From Tropicibacter oceani (GTDB lineage Bacteria > Pseudomonadota > Alphaproteobacteria > Rhodobacterales > Rhodobacteraceae): a stretch of DNA of 64,000 nucleotides. The position numbers and the translations under genes are program-made. The DNA lies in contig NZ_CP124616.1 in NCBI RefSeq assembly GCF_029958925.1, positions 3,224,001 through 3,288,000 on the forward strand. Reading direction: 5' to 3'. Under the pieces are notes generated by a model. That model saw only the letters and a program-made list of their open reading frames with translations, was not told where the DNA came from and ran no database searches. Positions 9,499 through 17,352 of this stretch are shown here, piece after piece; the stretch's first letter is position 1, and each line of letters starts with the position of its first letter.

Positions 9499-10224
9499 AT
9501 GACGCAACACCCGCTGAACCCCGAAACCAAGGCGAAACTCGAACAGGTCTCGGTCGCCACGCTGTGCACCGCGCTTTACAAGCGGGGCCTGCGCAATCAG
9601 GTCATCCAGGACGTGCACCCGCTGTCGCAAAACGGCCGCAACATGGTCGGCCCGGCCTTTACCCTGCGCTATATGCCCGCCCGCGAAGACCGCAACACGC
9701 TGGCCGAATTCCGCAACCCCAAGCACCCGCAGCGCCACGCGGTGGAAACCTGCCCACCGGGCGCGGTGCTGGTCATGGACAGCCGCAAGAACGCCACCGC
9801 CGCCAGCGCCGGTGACATCCTGATCACCCGGCTGATGGTGCGCGGCGCGGCCGGTGTCGTGACCGACGGCGGTTTTCGCGACGCCATGCGCATCGCCGAG
9901 CTTGACATGCCCGCCTATCATCACCGGCCGTCAAGCCCGACCAACCTGACCATCAACGAAGCCATCGACATCAACGTGCCGATCGGTTGCGGCGATGCGC
10001 CGGTCTTTCCCGGCGATATCGTGGTCGGCGACGATGACAGCGTCATCATCATTCCCGCCCATATGGCCGACGAAGTGGCCGCCGAAGCGGTGGAAATGAC
10101 CGCCTACGAGGATTTCGTCGTCGAACAGGTCAAGGCCGGGGCCACGATCATCGGGCTGTATCCGCCGACGCAGGACGAAAACCTTGAGAAATTCGCCAAG
10201 TGGCGCAAGGAGAATGGCAGATAG
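9499..10224 (+). CDS. RraA / 4-hydroxy-4-methyl-2-oxoglutarate aldolase-family protein
   Basis: The start is the ATG at 9499, preceded by ACAAGGAAA, giving 241 residues. The protein carries the family motif TDGGFRD (the Arg-Asp pair that binds pyruvate and metal in HMG aldolases) and GCGDAPVFPGDIVVGDDD. Proteins of this fold include the RNase E inhibitor RraA and true class II aldolases. Placement in a sugar-acid operon favours an enzyme acting on an oxo-acid. It may offer an aldolase route in addition to the DapA-like protein. The gene ends the operon and is followed at once by two strong stem-loops. Confidence 0.82.
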   Translation: MTQHPLNPETKAKLEQVSVATLCTALYKRGLRNQVIQDVHPLSQNGRNMVGPAFTLRYMPAREDRNTLAEFRNPKHPQRHAVETCPPGAVLVMDSRKNATAASAGDILITRLMVRGAAGVVTDGGFRDAMRIAELDMPAYHHRPSSPTNLTINEAIDINVPIGCGDAPVFPGDIVVGDDDSVIIIPAHMADEVAAEAVEMTAYEDFVVEQVKAGATIIGLYPPTQDENLEKFAKWRKENGR

Positions 10225-10291
10225 GATCACGGATCGCTCCCCCGTGATCCCGCTCGGCCCGGTTGACGCAGAGGGTGTCACCCGGGCCGAG
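10225..10291 (+). terminator. Two consecutive stem-loops after the sugar-acid operon
   Basis: Immediately after the stop codon, GATCACGG (10225-10232) pairs with CCGTGATC (10242-10249), and CTCGGCCCGG (10253-10262) pairs with CCGGGCCGAG (10282-10291). Neither is followed by a T-run, so this may stabilise the 3' end or act with Rho rather than as a classical intrinsic terminator. Confidence 0.5.
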
Positions 10292-10443
10292 ATCGCCCGG
10301 ACCCGCCCGGCCTGACATCCCGCCGGTCTGCCGCATCCCGCGCCGCCCAGACCCGAAAACCGCCCCGCGGGCCGCCCCGATGGCACGCCATTGCCCTTTT
10401 GTCGCAAAACCGTTACGTCGCAGATCAAATGATAAGGTCCGCC

Positions 10444-10956
10444 ATGTTCCCGGTTTTGTGGAAACAATTCATCCGTCCGATCCTGATCCGCCCCGCGCAG
10501 TTCCAAGTGGCTGCGCTGTGCTATCGCATGGCCAAGAGCGGCCCGCAGATCCTGCTGATCACCTCGCGCGAGACAAGGCGCTGGATCCTGCCCAAGGGCT
10601 GGCCGATGAAGGGGCTCGATACCGGCGGCGCGGCCCGCCAGGAGGCCTGGGAAGAGGCCGGCGTGAAGCCCACCGGCAAGAGCCCGGTCAAGATCGGCCA
10701 GTACCAATATCCAAAGGTCACCCCGGGCGGCGTGCCCGTCGACACCGACGTGGACGTCTTTGCCATCGAAGTCGACCGCCTGTCCAAGACCTTTCCCGAG
10801 GTGGACGAACGCACCCGGCAGTGGTTTTCGCCCGAAGAGGCGGCCGAGCGTGTGCGCGAGGCCGATCTTGGCGCCCTGATCACCCAATTCCCCGATATCC
10901 TGCCAGAGCCGCAGACCTCTGACACCGAGCCAAAGAAAAGCGAGACCCGACCGTGA
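10444..10956 (+). CDS. NUDIX hydrolase (diphosphoinositol-polyphosphate phosphohydrolase-like)
   Basis: NUDIX enzymes cleave a nucleoside diphosphate or related pyrophosphate bond. The box runs from GWPMKGLDTGG through AARQEAWEEAGV, with the metal-binding EAxxEExG core intact. The ILPKGWP segment before it is typical of the small DIPP/Aps-like subgroup. I chose the ATG at 10444 (170 residues, MFPVLWKQF) because AAGG sits seven bases upstream; an ATG at 10429 and a TTG at 10399 are in-frame alternatives. Its stop overlaps the GTG start of the phosphate transporter by four bases. Co-translation with PiT fits phosphate salvage, which is an inference. Confidence 0.85.
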   Translation: MFPVLWKQFIRPILIRPAQFQVAALCYRMAKSGPQILLITSRETRRWILPKGWPMKGLDTGGAARQEAWEEAGVKPTGKSPVKIGQYQYPKVTPGGVPVDTDVDVFAIEVDRLSKTFPEVDERTRQWFSPEEAAERVREADLGALITQFPDILPEPQTSDTEPKKSETRP

Positions 10957-12434
10957 GCGATCAGAACAACGCCGATCACCTGGAAACGCTGGACCGCGAC
11001 CTTGGGCGCGTGAACAGCCTGGAAAGCGCGGCGCTTTATGCCTCGCGGCCGCTGATCGGCGTCGGCCTGTCGGTGATCTTCATCGCCCTCGCCGCGCTGG
11101 TGGGTGGCTTCATGGGCGATCAGCCCCCGGCCAGCCTGTTTGTCATCGTCGCCGCCGGTCTTGGCGCCTACATGGCGCTGAACATCGGCGCCAACGATGT
11201 GGCCAACAACATGGGGCCGGCGGTGGGCGCGAATGCGCTGTCGATGTTCGGCGCCATCGCCATCGCGGCGGTCTGCGAAAGCGCCGGGGCGCTGCTGGCG
11301 GGCGGCGACGTGGTGTCGACCATCTCCAAGGGGATCATCGACCCCGCGGGTCTTGCGGATGGCAACACCTTTATCTGGGCGATGATGGCGGCGCTGTTGT
11401 CGGCGGCGCTTTGGGTGAACCTGGCGACCTGGATCGGCGCGCCGGTCTCGACCACGCATTCGGTGGTGGGCGGCGTCATGGGCGCCGGCATCGCCGCCGC
11501 CGGGCTGAGCGCGGTCAGCTGGCCAACCATGAGCGCGATCGCCGCCAGCTGGGTCATCTCGCCCTTGCTGGGCGGTCTGATCGCCGCCGCGGTTCTGGCC
11601 TTCATCAAGTGGAAGATCATCTACCAGGAAGACAAGATCGCCTCGGCCCGGGTCTGGGTGCCGGTCCTGATCGGCCTGATGTCCGCCGCCTTTGGCACCT
11701 ATCTTGCGCTCAAGGGGCTCAAGCATCTGGTCAAGATCGACATGGGCACCGCCCTGCTGGTCGGACTGGCGGCCGGCATCGTCGCAACCTTGCTGGCGCG
11801 TCCGCTGGTCCACCGCCAGTCGGTTGGCCTGGAAAACCGCAACAAGTCGCTCAAGGTGCTGTTCCGCCTGCCGCTGGTGATGTCGGCGGCGCTGCTGAGC
11901 TTTGCCCATGGCGCCAATGACGTGGCCAATGCGGTCGGGCCTCTGGCCGCCATCGTCCACACGCAGGAAGCCGGCGACATTGCCGCAAAAGTGGCGATCC
12001 CGCTGTGGGTCATGGTCATCGGCGCGCTGGGGATTTCCTTTGGCCTGGTGTTCTTTGGCCCCAAGCTGATCCGCATGGTCGGCAACCAGATTACCAAGCT
12101 GAACCCGATGCGCGCCTATTGCGTGGCGCTGTCGGCGGCGGTGACGGTGATTGTCGCATCCTGGCTGGGGCTGCCGGTCAGCTCGACCCATATCGCGGTG
12201 GGCGGGGTCTTTGGCGTCGGCTTTTTCCGCGAATGGCACGCCGAACGCCGGGTGCGCCAGATCAACGGCAACCGTTCCCCCGAAAAACGCCTGCCCAGCG
12301 AAGAACGCAAGCGCCGCAAACTGGTGCGCCGGTCGCATTTCCTGACCATCATCGCGGCCTGGGTCATCACCGTGCCCGCGGCGGCGCTGCTGTCGGCCTT
12401 CTGGTTCTTTGTGCTGTCCCGCCTTCTGGGCTGA
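10953..12434 (+). CDS. PiT-family inorganic phosphate transporter
   Basis: This inner-membrane carrier imports phosphate, probably as a metal-phosphate with protons. The 493-residue protein contains the duplicated PiT signature: GANDVANNMGPAVG in the first half and GANDVANAVGPLAA in the second, each followed by a PVSTTH or PVSSTH motif. About ten to eleven membrane helices are visible, with a basic cytoplasmic segment (RSPEKRLPSEERKRRKLVRR) near the C terminus. The GTG start forms a GTGA overlap with the NUDIX gene. The substrate call is firm at family level; whether it is the low-affinity housekeeping system is not shown. Confidence 0.93.
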   Translation: MSDQNNADHLETLDRDLGRVNSLESAALYASRPLIGVGLSVIFIALAALVGGFMGDQPPASLFVIVAAGLGAYMALNIGANDVANNMGPAVGANALSMFGAIAIAAVCESAGALLAGGDVVSTISKGIIDPAGLADGNTFIWAMMAALLSAALWVNLATWIGAPVSTTHSVVGGVMGAGIAAAGLSAVSWPTMSAIAASWVISPLLGGLIAAAVLAFIKWKIIYQEDKIASARVWVPVLIGLMSAAFGTYLALKGLKHLVKIDMGTALLVGLAAGIVATLLARPLVHRQSVGLENRNKSLKVLFRLPLVMSAALLSFAHGANDVANAVGPLAAIVHTQEAGDIAAKVAIPLWVMVIGALGISFGLVFFGPKLIRMVGNQITKLNPMRAYCVALSAAVTVIVASWLGLPVSSTHIAVGGVFGVGFFREWHAERRVRQINGNRSPEKRLPSEERKRRKLVRRSHFLTIIAAWVITVPAAALLSAFWFFVLSRLLG

Positions 12435-12497
12435 CACGGCCCAACGCCGCCAGGCCCGGTGCAATACCCGTCCTGGCGGGCCCGCTTGATCCCTTTC

Positions 12498-12583
12498 CGA
12501 AAGCGCTCACCTTGATCGGGGTTTCCGTGCAACGGGGCGTCAACGCATTTGATGCAGGGCATGGCCGTCTTGCGAAAGCGCTC
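12498..12583. repeat. Two 11-bp direct repeats in the PiT-NRPS gap
   Basis: The 280-base gap between the converging phosphate transporter and NRPS genes has CGAAAGCGCTC at 12498-12508 and again at 12573-12583, 75 bases apart. A palindrome CCTTTCGAAAGG lies nearby at about 12650. GAAAGCGCT resembles a half-site for LacI-type repressors, but at the 3' ends of two genes an operator role is doubtful. No open reading frame of interest is seen in the gap. Confidence 0.35.
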
Positions 12584-12714
12584 TGAACAGGCCTGCGGGT
12601 CAGACGCCACACTCGGGGTTCTGCAAGGCGGCGCTGCGGCAGACCTGCCTTTCGAAAGGTCCGCGAAAACACGGCCCCGTCTGGTTCGCAACCGCTGCGC
12701 GCCCGACCTTGTGT

Positions 12715-15700
12715 TCAGGGCAACAGGTCGCGCAGGACCGCCGCCAGTCCTTCGACATTGCCCGGCAGGAAGAACCGGCCGTGCCCGCCGGGAATGACCC
12801 GCGTGACAAAGCCGCCCTCGTAAAGCGCGCGGAACCGGTCATCCGGGTTCGGTCCGCTGGTCTGCCGGTAGGGGTTCAGGTGGCTTTCATCGCCATACAG
12901 CAGCGCGATGCGCCCGGGCAAAGGCGCAAATTCGGTGTCCTCCATCAGGATCGTCAGGGCCACCTCGCGGCCCGCCTGATGCAGCTGTGCCGCGATTTCG
13001 CGCACGATGCGGGTGGCCTGGCAGTTGCCGCCGATAGTCAGCGGCCCCTCGGGGACCAGGTCCTCGATCTCGCGGATATACAGCTTCGCCAGGGCGCTGA
13101 CGTTGTCCCGGGAATAGTCAAAGGCCAGGTGCGCCGAGCGCATTCCCGTCACCGGATGATGCGGGGCAAGGTGCCGCGCCAGGTCGCGCAGTTCGGCAAA
13201 GCCCTGGAAACACCAGAACAGCCGCCTGCCCTTCCCCGCCCCGTTCAGCGTAAACAGCAGCGAGTCCGGGGTTTTGCGCTCTCCGCTCCAGGTCGACAGA
13301 TAGGGCGCAAGGCGCGCGGCCAGATCGCCCTGCTCTGGGGGGGCCTGGCCCGCCAGCCGCTGCGCCAGCGCGGCGGGGGTGGCGTGGGTGAACAGATCGC
13401 GCAGGTCGATTTCGCGGCCCAGCGCCTGTTGCAGCACCGCATGCACCTGCAGCGCCGCCAGCGATTCCGCCCCCAGATCCAGAAAGACATTGTCCTGCGC
13501 GCGGATGTCCCCATGGCCCAGCACCTTTGCCCAGGCGTCGATGATCCTCTGCACCGGTTCCGGCACCGGGCCGCTGTCCGGCGCGCGCAGATGCAGCGGC
13601 GCGCCCGTGCATCGCGCAAGCGCGGCGCGGTCCAATTTGCCCGAGGCCGCGCGCGGAAGATCGGCCACCTTCAGGTACAGCGAAGGCAGCCAGCCGCGCG
13701 GCAGGCGCAGCGCCAGGAAATCGCGCAGCGCCGCGCCGCTTGGGGTGTGATCGCCCCGGATCACCACAAAGGCCACCAGCCGCGCGGGGCCATCGGGCGA
13801 CGGCAGCAGGGCAACCGCGGCCTGCGCCAGCGCCGGGTGCTGCATCAGGGTTGCCTCGATCTCGGTCGGCTCCATCCGGTTGCCATTAAGCGAAATCTGG
13901 TCGTCCAGCCGGCCCAGGTAGTCGATCAGCCCATCCGCCCGCAGCCGCGCCAGATCGCCTGTGCGGTACAGCCGGTCGGTGCCCAGCGCCGCCGGATCGA
14001 CCCGGACAAAGCTGTGATCGGTCAGATCGGGCGCATCGAAATACCCCAGCCCAAGGCAGGCGCCGCCAAGACACAGCTCGCCGGTCCAGCCGATGGGGGC
14101 GGGATGGCCCTGTGCATCGCGCACCAGCGCTATGGTATTGCGCAGCGGTCTGCCGATCGGAACCGGATCGCCGCAGTGCTGCGAAACCTCGTGAAAGATG
14201 CAGCTGATTGCGGTTTCTGTCGGGCCATAGGAATTGTGCACCCTGATCCAGGGAAAGCGCTGCCGGAACCGGCGCACCGGGGCGCCCTGCATCGCCTCGC
14301 CGCCGATCAGCACGTTGCGCACCGAGGCCAGCGCCCAGGCGACATCGGGCTCTGGCATCTGGTCCAGGCACTCGACGAAGCCTGCGAAAAGCGACGGCAC
14401 GAAATCCATCACGGTGATCTGCGCCTCGGCGCAGCGTTTCAGCATCGCCTCGGCCGAGCCGCCGGTCTGCACGCCGGGCAGCGTGCAGATCCCGCCGGCG
14501 ACCAACGGCAGGAAATATTGCCAGACCAGCGTATCGACCCCGGCGCCGGCGCCGGCCAGAACCACCGGGCGCGGATCGTCGATCATGGCGCGCATGCCGT
14601 CGATACGGTTGCACAGGCCCCGGCCGGTGTTGATCGCGCCCTTGGGCTGGCCGGTCGACCCCGAGGTGAAGATGCAATAGACTGGATCGTCCGGGGCGAT
14701 ATCGACACTGTCGCAGCGCCCGGCCTCTGCGATGATCAGGGCTTCGGGCACGGTCAGCGTTGCGGCCGCCCCGCCGTCCAGCGCCAGCCCGTCGTCTGCC
14801 CGCCGCATCACTGTCTTCGGCACCAGCCGCGCCAACAGCTGTTGCAGGCGCAGGGCGGGCCAGTCGGGGTTCATCGGCACAAAGATTGCCCCAAGTTTGA
14901 GCACCGCCAGTTCCGCCAGCAGCATCTGGGCGCCCGGCACCATCACGATCGGCACATAGTCCCCCCGCCCGACGCCCAGCGCGGCCAGTTGCAGCGCCAG
15001 CGCATTGGCCTTGGCCTGCACCTGCGCATGGCTCAGCCGGGTTTCGCCGTCCAGGACCGCGGTCGCATCGGGGCTGCGCTGAGCCTGATCCTGCACCAGC
15101 CGGTGCAGCGGACGCGGCGACAAGGCGCGCGGCGCTCCGGTGGCCATGTCCAGCACCCTTGCCCGCTCGGATGGCGGAATGGACGGGATCTGGCACAGCG
15201 AGCTGTCCGGATCGGCAAGCGCCTGCTGCAAAAGGTGCTCCAACTGCCGCGCCGCGCGCAGCACCGCATCGCGGTCAAACAGCGCCTCGTCATGCACCCA
15301 GGTCAGGGTTATGCTGTCCTCGTCCAGCCGGGCATAGACCGACAGCGGGCGCGTGCCGACCGGCAGGAACACCCGTTCTTCGGACAATCGCAGAGTGCCG
15401 ATCACGGCGCTGGCGCGCCCCGGCGAACGGGTCAGGCTGGCGGGCACGGGGCCATGTGCGCCGCCAAGGCCCAGCGCCGCCAGCGCCACTGCGGGCGACA
15501 GGGCCTGATGGTCCAGCGCCCGGGCAAGGCCGGCATCGACACTGGCGGCAAGGCTGGTGAAACTGGCGCCCTGCGTGTCGATGGCGATGGGGTGCACGTT
15601 GGCAAAGACCCCGATGACCCCGTCAAAGGCGCCCGGAGCGCGCCCCGCCAGCGTCGTCGCAACCGCGATGCAGTCGCGGCCCGCCGCCCGGGCGCACCAG

Positions 15701-16461
15701 GCGCCGAACCCGGTCAGAAGCAGCCGAAAGCGGCTGATCCCCGACTGCGCGGCCCGCGATTTCAGCGCCGCGTGCAACTGCGGGTCCAGCGCGGTCTCGA
15801 CGATCCCGGCTGGGGTGGCCTGGCCCTGCGCCGGGCTGGCCAGGCCGGTGCCGCCGCCCGGCAGGGTCCAGGGCGTTACCCGCACGATGTCCTGCCAATA
15901 GGGCTGCGCGGCGCGGATCGCGGCGATCTGCGCGCGCTGTGCCGTTGCGAAATCGTCGTAGTCCTGCGCCGGATCGAACGGCATGGCGGCGGACAGCTCT
16001 TGCACCAGGTCGCGAAAGAAATACCGCCAGGACAGCCCGTCGATCGCAATGTGGTGAAACCCGCACAGCAGGCGGAAGGCCCCGGGCCCGTCCTGCACCA
16101 GCCGGAACCGGCAAGGCGCGTCCTGCGCCAGCGCGTAGGGCTGCATGCCGAACTGCCGCGCGGCCTGCAGGCGCTGCGCGTCGCTCAGCGCGCTTTCGTC
16201 GATCATGGGCAGCGCGACCGGACCGGCCGCGACCAGGGTATGGCACAGGCCCGCGCCCTGCACCGCAAAGCGCATGCGCAGGCAGTCATGGCGCGCAATG
16301 ACCCCGGCCAGCGCCGCCGCCAGCGTGCGCGCCAGCGCCGCCGGGTCCGATGGCGATGTGATGGAAATGGCCCAAAGCAGCGCCGCGGCCGAACGTTCAG
16401 GCGCGATGCGGTCAAGCGCCCAGACCTCGGACTGGGCGATAGAAGCCTGCCTGCTGTTCAA
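12715..16461 (-). CDS. Single-module nonribosomal peptide synthetase (C-A-T-TE)
   Basis: This 1248-residue enzyme has four domains. The condensation domain (about 1-430) has an intact HHIAIDG motif at 136-142. The adenylation domain (about 450-940) shows FTSGSTGQPKG (near 598), NSYGPTETA, YRTGDLARL and the ASGKLDR lysine. The carrier domain has LGAESL near 996 as phosphopantetheine site. The thioesterase (about 1040-1248) has GGNCQA near 1143 and GGHGRFF near 1227. The nucleophile is thus Cys in G-x-C-x-A, not the usual Ser in GxSxG. A by-eye ten-residue specificity code is D-T-W-D-L-G-S-I-S-K, which I do not recognise. A leading C domain without an upstream module suggests acyl initiation or a substrate supplied in trans. 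No phosphopantetheinyl transferase is in the window. It is divergent from an ABC exporter. Confidence 0.95.
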   Translation of the reverse strand: MNSRQASIAQSEVWALDRIAPERSAAALLWAISITSPSDPAALARTLAAALAGVIARHDCLRMRFAVQGAGLCHTLVAAGPVALPMIDESALSDAQRLQAARQFGMQPYALAQDAPCRFRLVQDGPGAFRLLCGFHHIAIDGLSWRYFFRDLVQELSAAMPFDPAQDYDDFATAQRAQIAAIRAAQPYWQDIVRVTPWTLPGGGTGLASPAQGQATPAGIVETALDPQLHAALKSRAAQSGISRFRLLLTGFGAWCARAAGRDCIAVATTLAGRAPGAFDGVIGVFANVHPIAIDTQGASFTSLAASVDAGLARALDHQALSPAVALAALGLGGAHGPVPASLTRSPGRASAVIGTLRLSEERVFLPVGTRPLSVYARLDEDSITLTWVHDEALFDRDAVLRAARQLEHLLQQALADPDSSLCQIPSIPPSERARVLDMATGAPRALSPRPLHRLVQDQAQRSPDATAVLDGETRLSHAQVQAKANALALQLAALGVGRGDYVPIVMVPGAQMLLAELAVLKLGAIFVPMNPDWPALRLQQLLARLVPKTVMRRADDGLALDGGAAATLTVPEALIIAEAGRCDSVDIAPDDPVYCIFTSGSTGQPKGAINTGRGLCNRIDGMRAMIDDPRPVVLAGAGAGVDTLVWQYFLPLVAGGICTLPGVQTGGSAEAMLKRCAEAQITVMDFVPSLFAGFVECLDQMPEPDVAWALASVRNVLIGGEAMQGAPVRRFRQRFPWIRVHNSYGPTETAISCIFHEVSQHCGDPVPIGRPLRNTIALVRDAQGHPAPIGWTGELCLGGACLGLGYFDAPDLTDHSFVRVDPAALGTDRLYRTGDLARLRADGLIDYLGRLDDQISLNGNRMEPTEIEATLMQHPALAQAAVALLPSPDGPARLVAFVVIRGDHTPSGAALRDFLALRLPRGWLPSLYLKVADLPRAASGKLDRAALARCTGAPLHLRAPDSGPVPEPVQRIIDAWAKVLGHGDIRAQDNVFLDLGAESLAALQVHAVLQQALGREIDLRDLFTHATPAALAQRLAGQAPPEQGDLAARLAPYLSTWSGERKTPDSLLFTLNGAGKGRRLFWCFQGFAELRDLARHLAPHHPVTGMRSAHLAFDYSRDNVSALAKLYIREIEDLVPEGPLTIGGNCQATRIVREIAAQLHQAGREVALTILMEDTEFAPLPGRIALLYGDESHLNPYRQTSGPNPDDRFRALYEGGFVTRVIPGGHGRFFLPGNVEGLAAVLRDLLP

Positions 16462-16523
16462 CGTCCCTGCCCCCCTGCACCAGTCCGGCCTGCCTGCGCG
16501 GCAATCGTTCTTTCAGGCTTTGG

Positions 16524-16537
16524 TTGATCCGTGTCAA
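16524..16537. promoter_or_regulatory. FNR/FnrL-type box between the NRPS and the ABC exporter
   Basis: TTGAT-CCGT-GTCAA is a near-perfect inverted repeat of the FNR/CRP-superfamily half-site TTGAT/ATCAA with a four-base spacer. It lies 63 bases upstream of the NRPS start and 36 bases upstream of the exporter ATG at 16573, so it could serve either or both promoters. The box before ctaD at 26944 differs at one position in the spacer. The inference is oxygen- or NO-responsive control. Confidence 0.65.
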
Positions 16538-16572
16538 CGCAGGGCGCGTCGGTATCGCACAAGCTGAAAGCC

Positions 16573-17352
16573 ATGCCCGAACAGAATGCCGATAGGCCCA
16601 AGGCCGCCCGTACTGCGCCGATCCCGCAATCATCTGCGGCACGCGCGCCTTTCGTGTTTCGCACCGATGGGCTGACCAAGCTGTATGGCGGCAAGGGCAC
16701 GGCCGTGGTGCGCGCGCTGGACGGGGTCGACCTGGACCTGCCGCATGGCGAAATCGTCGTGCTGCTTGGCCCGTCGGGCAGTGGCAAATCGACCTTGCTG
16801 AACATCCTTGGCGGGCTGGATCATGCCACTTCGGGCAAGGCATGGTTCCAGGACCACGAGATCACCGCGATGACCGACCGGCAATTGACCCTGTACCGGC
16901 GCGACCACGTCGGGTTCGTCTTTCAGTTCTACAATCTTGTGCCCAGCCTGACGGCACGGGAAAACGTGGCGCTGGTGACCGATGTGGCGCATGATCCGAT
17001 GCCCGTCGCCGAGGCGCTGGCGCTGGTCGGGCTGAAGGACCGGCTGGACCATTTCCCGGCGCAGATGTCAGGCGGAGAGCAGCAGCGCGTCGCCATCGCC
17101 CGCGCCATCGCCAAGCGCCCGGCCGTGCTGCTGTGCGACGAACCCACCGGCGCGCTGGACAGCAAAACCGGCCTGTCGGTGCTGAACGCGCTGAAACAGG
17201 TGAACGATGCCTTTGGCACGGCGGTTCTGGTGATCACCCACAACGCCAACATCCAGCGCATGGCGCATCGCGTGATCCGCTTTCAGGACGGCAAGGTGGT
17301 GGATGTTGCCCTGAACGAAACCCGCCTGCCCCCGGAAGACATCGAATGGTGA
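16573..17352 (+). CDS. ABC transporter ATP-binding protein (MacB/LolD type)
   Basis: The 259-residue ATPase has Walker [10 protein letters not shown] at 66-74, the Q-loop in [12 protein letters not shown], the signature [13 protein letters not shown], Walker [13 protein letters not shown] and the switch histidine in [14 protein letters not shown] and DEPTGALDS mark the LolD/MacB/FtsE-like group that pairs with FtsX-fold permeases. A GTG at 16531 is an in-frame earlier start, but it lies inside the FNR-type box and lacks a ribosome site, so I prefer the ATG at 16573. The stop overlaps the start of the permease. Its role is to power export with the next two gene products, probably of the NRPS product. 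Confidence 0.93.
   Translation: MPEQNADRPKAARTAPIPQSSAARAPFVFRTDGLTKLYGGKGTAVVRALDGVDLDLPHGEIVVLLGPSGSGKSTLLNILGGLDHATSGKAWFQDHEITAMTDRQLTLYRRDHVGFVFQFYNLVPSLTARENVALVTDVAHDPMPVAEALALVGLKDRLDHFPAQMSGGEQQRVAIARAIAKRPAVLLCDEPTGALDSKTGLSVLNALKQVNDAFGTAVLVITHNANIQRMAHRVIRFQDGKVVDVALNETRLPPEDIEW

Noticed and set aside
12709-16527. A plus-strand frame of 1272 codons opposite the NRPS
   Set aside because: It is the antisense shadow of the NRPS, with no recognisable domain.
16531-16572. Upstream GTG start for the exporter ATPase
   Set aside because: The GTG lies within the FNR-type box and has no ribosome site; the ATG at 16573 is more likely.
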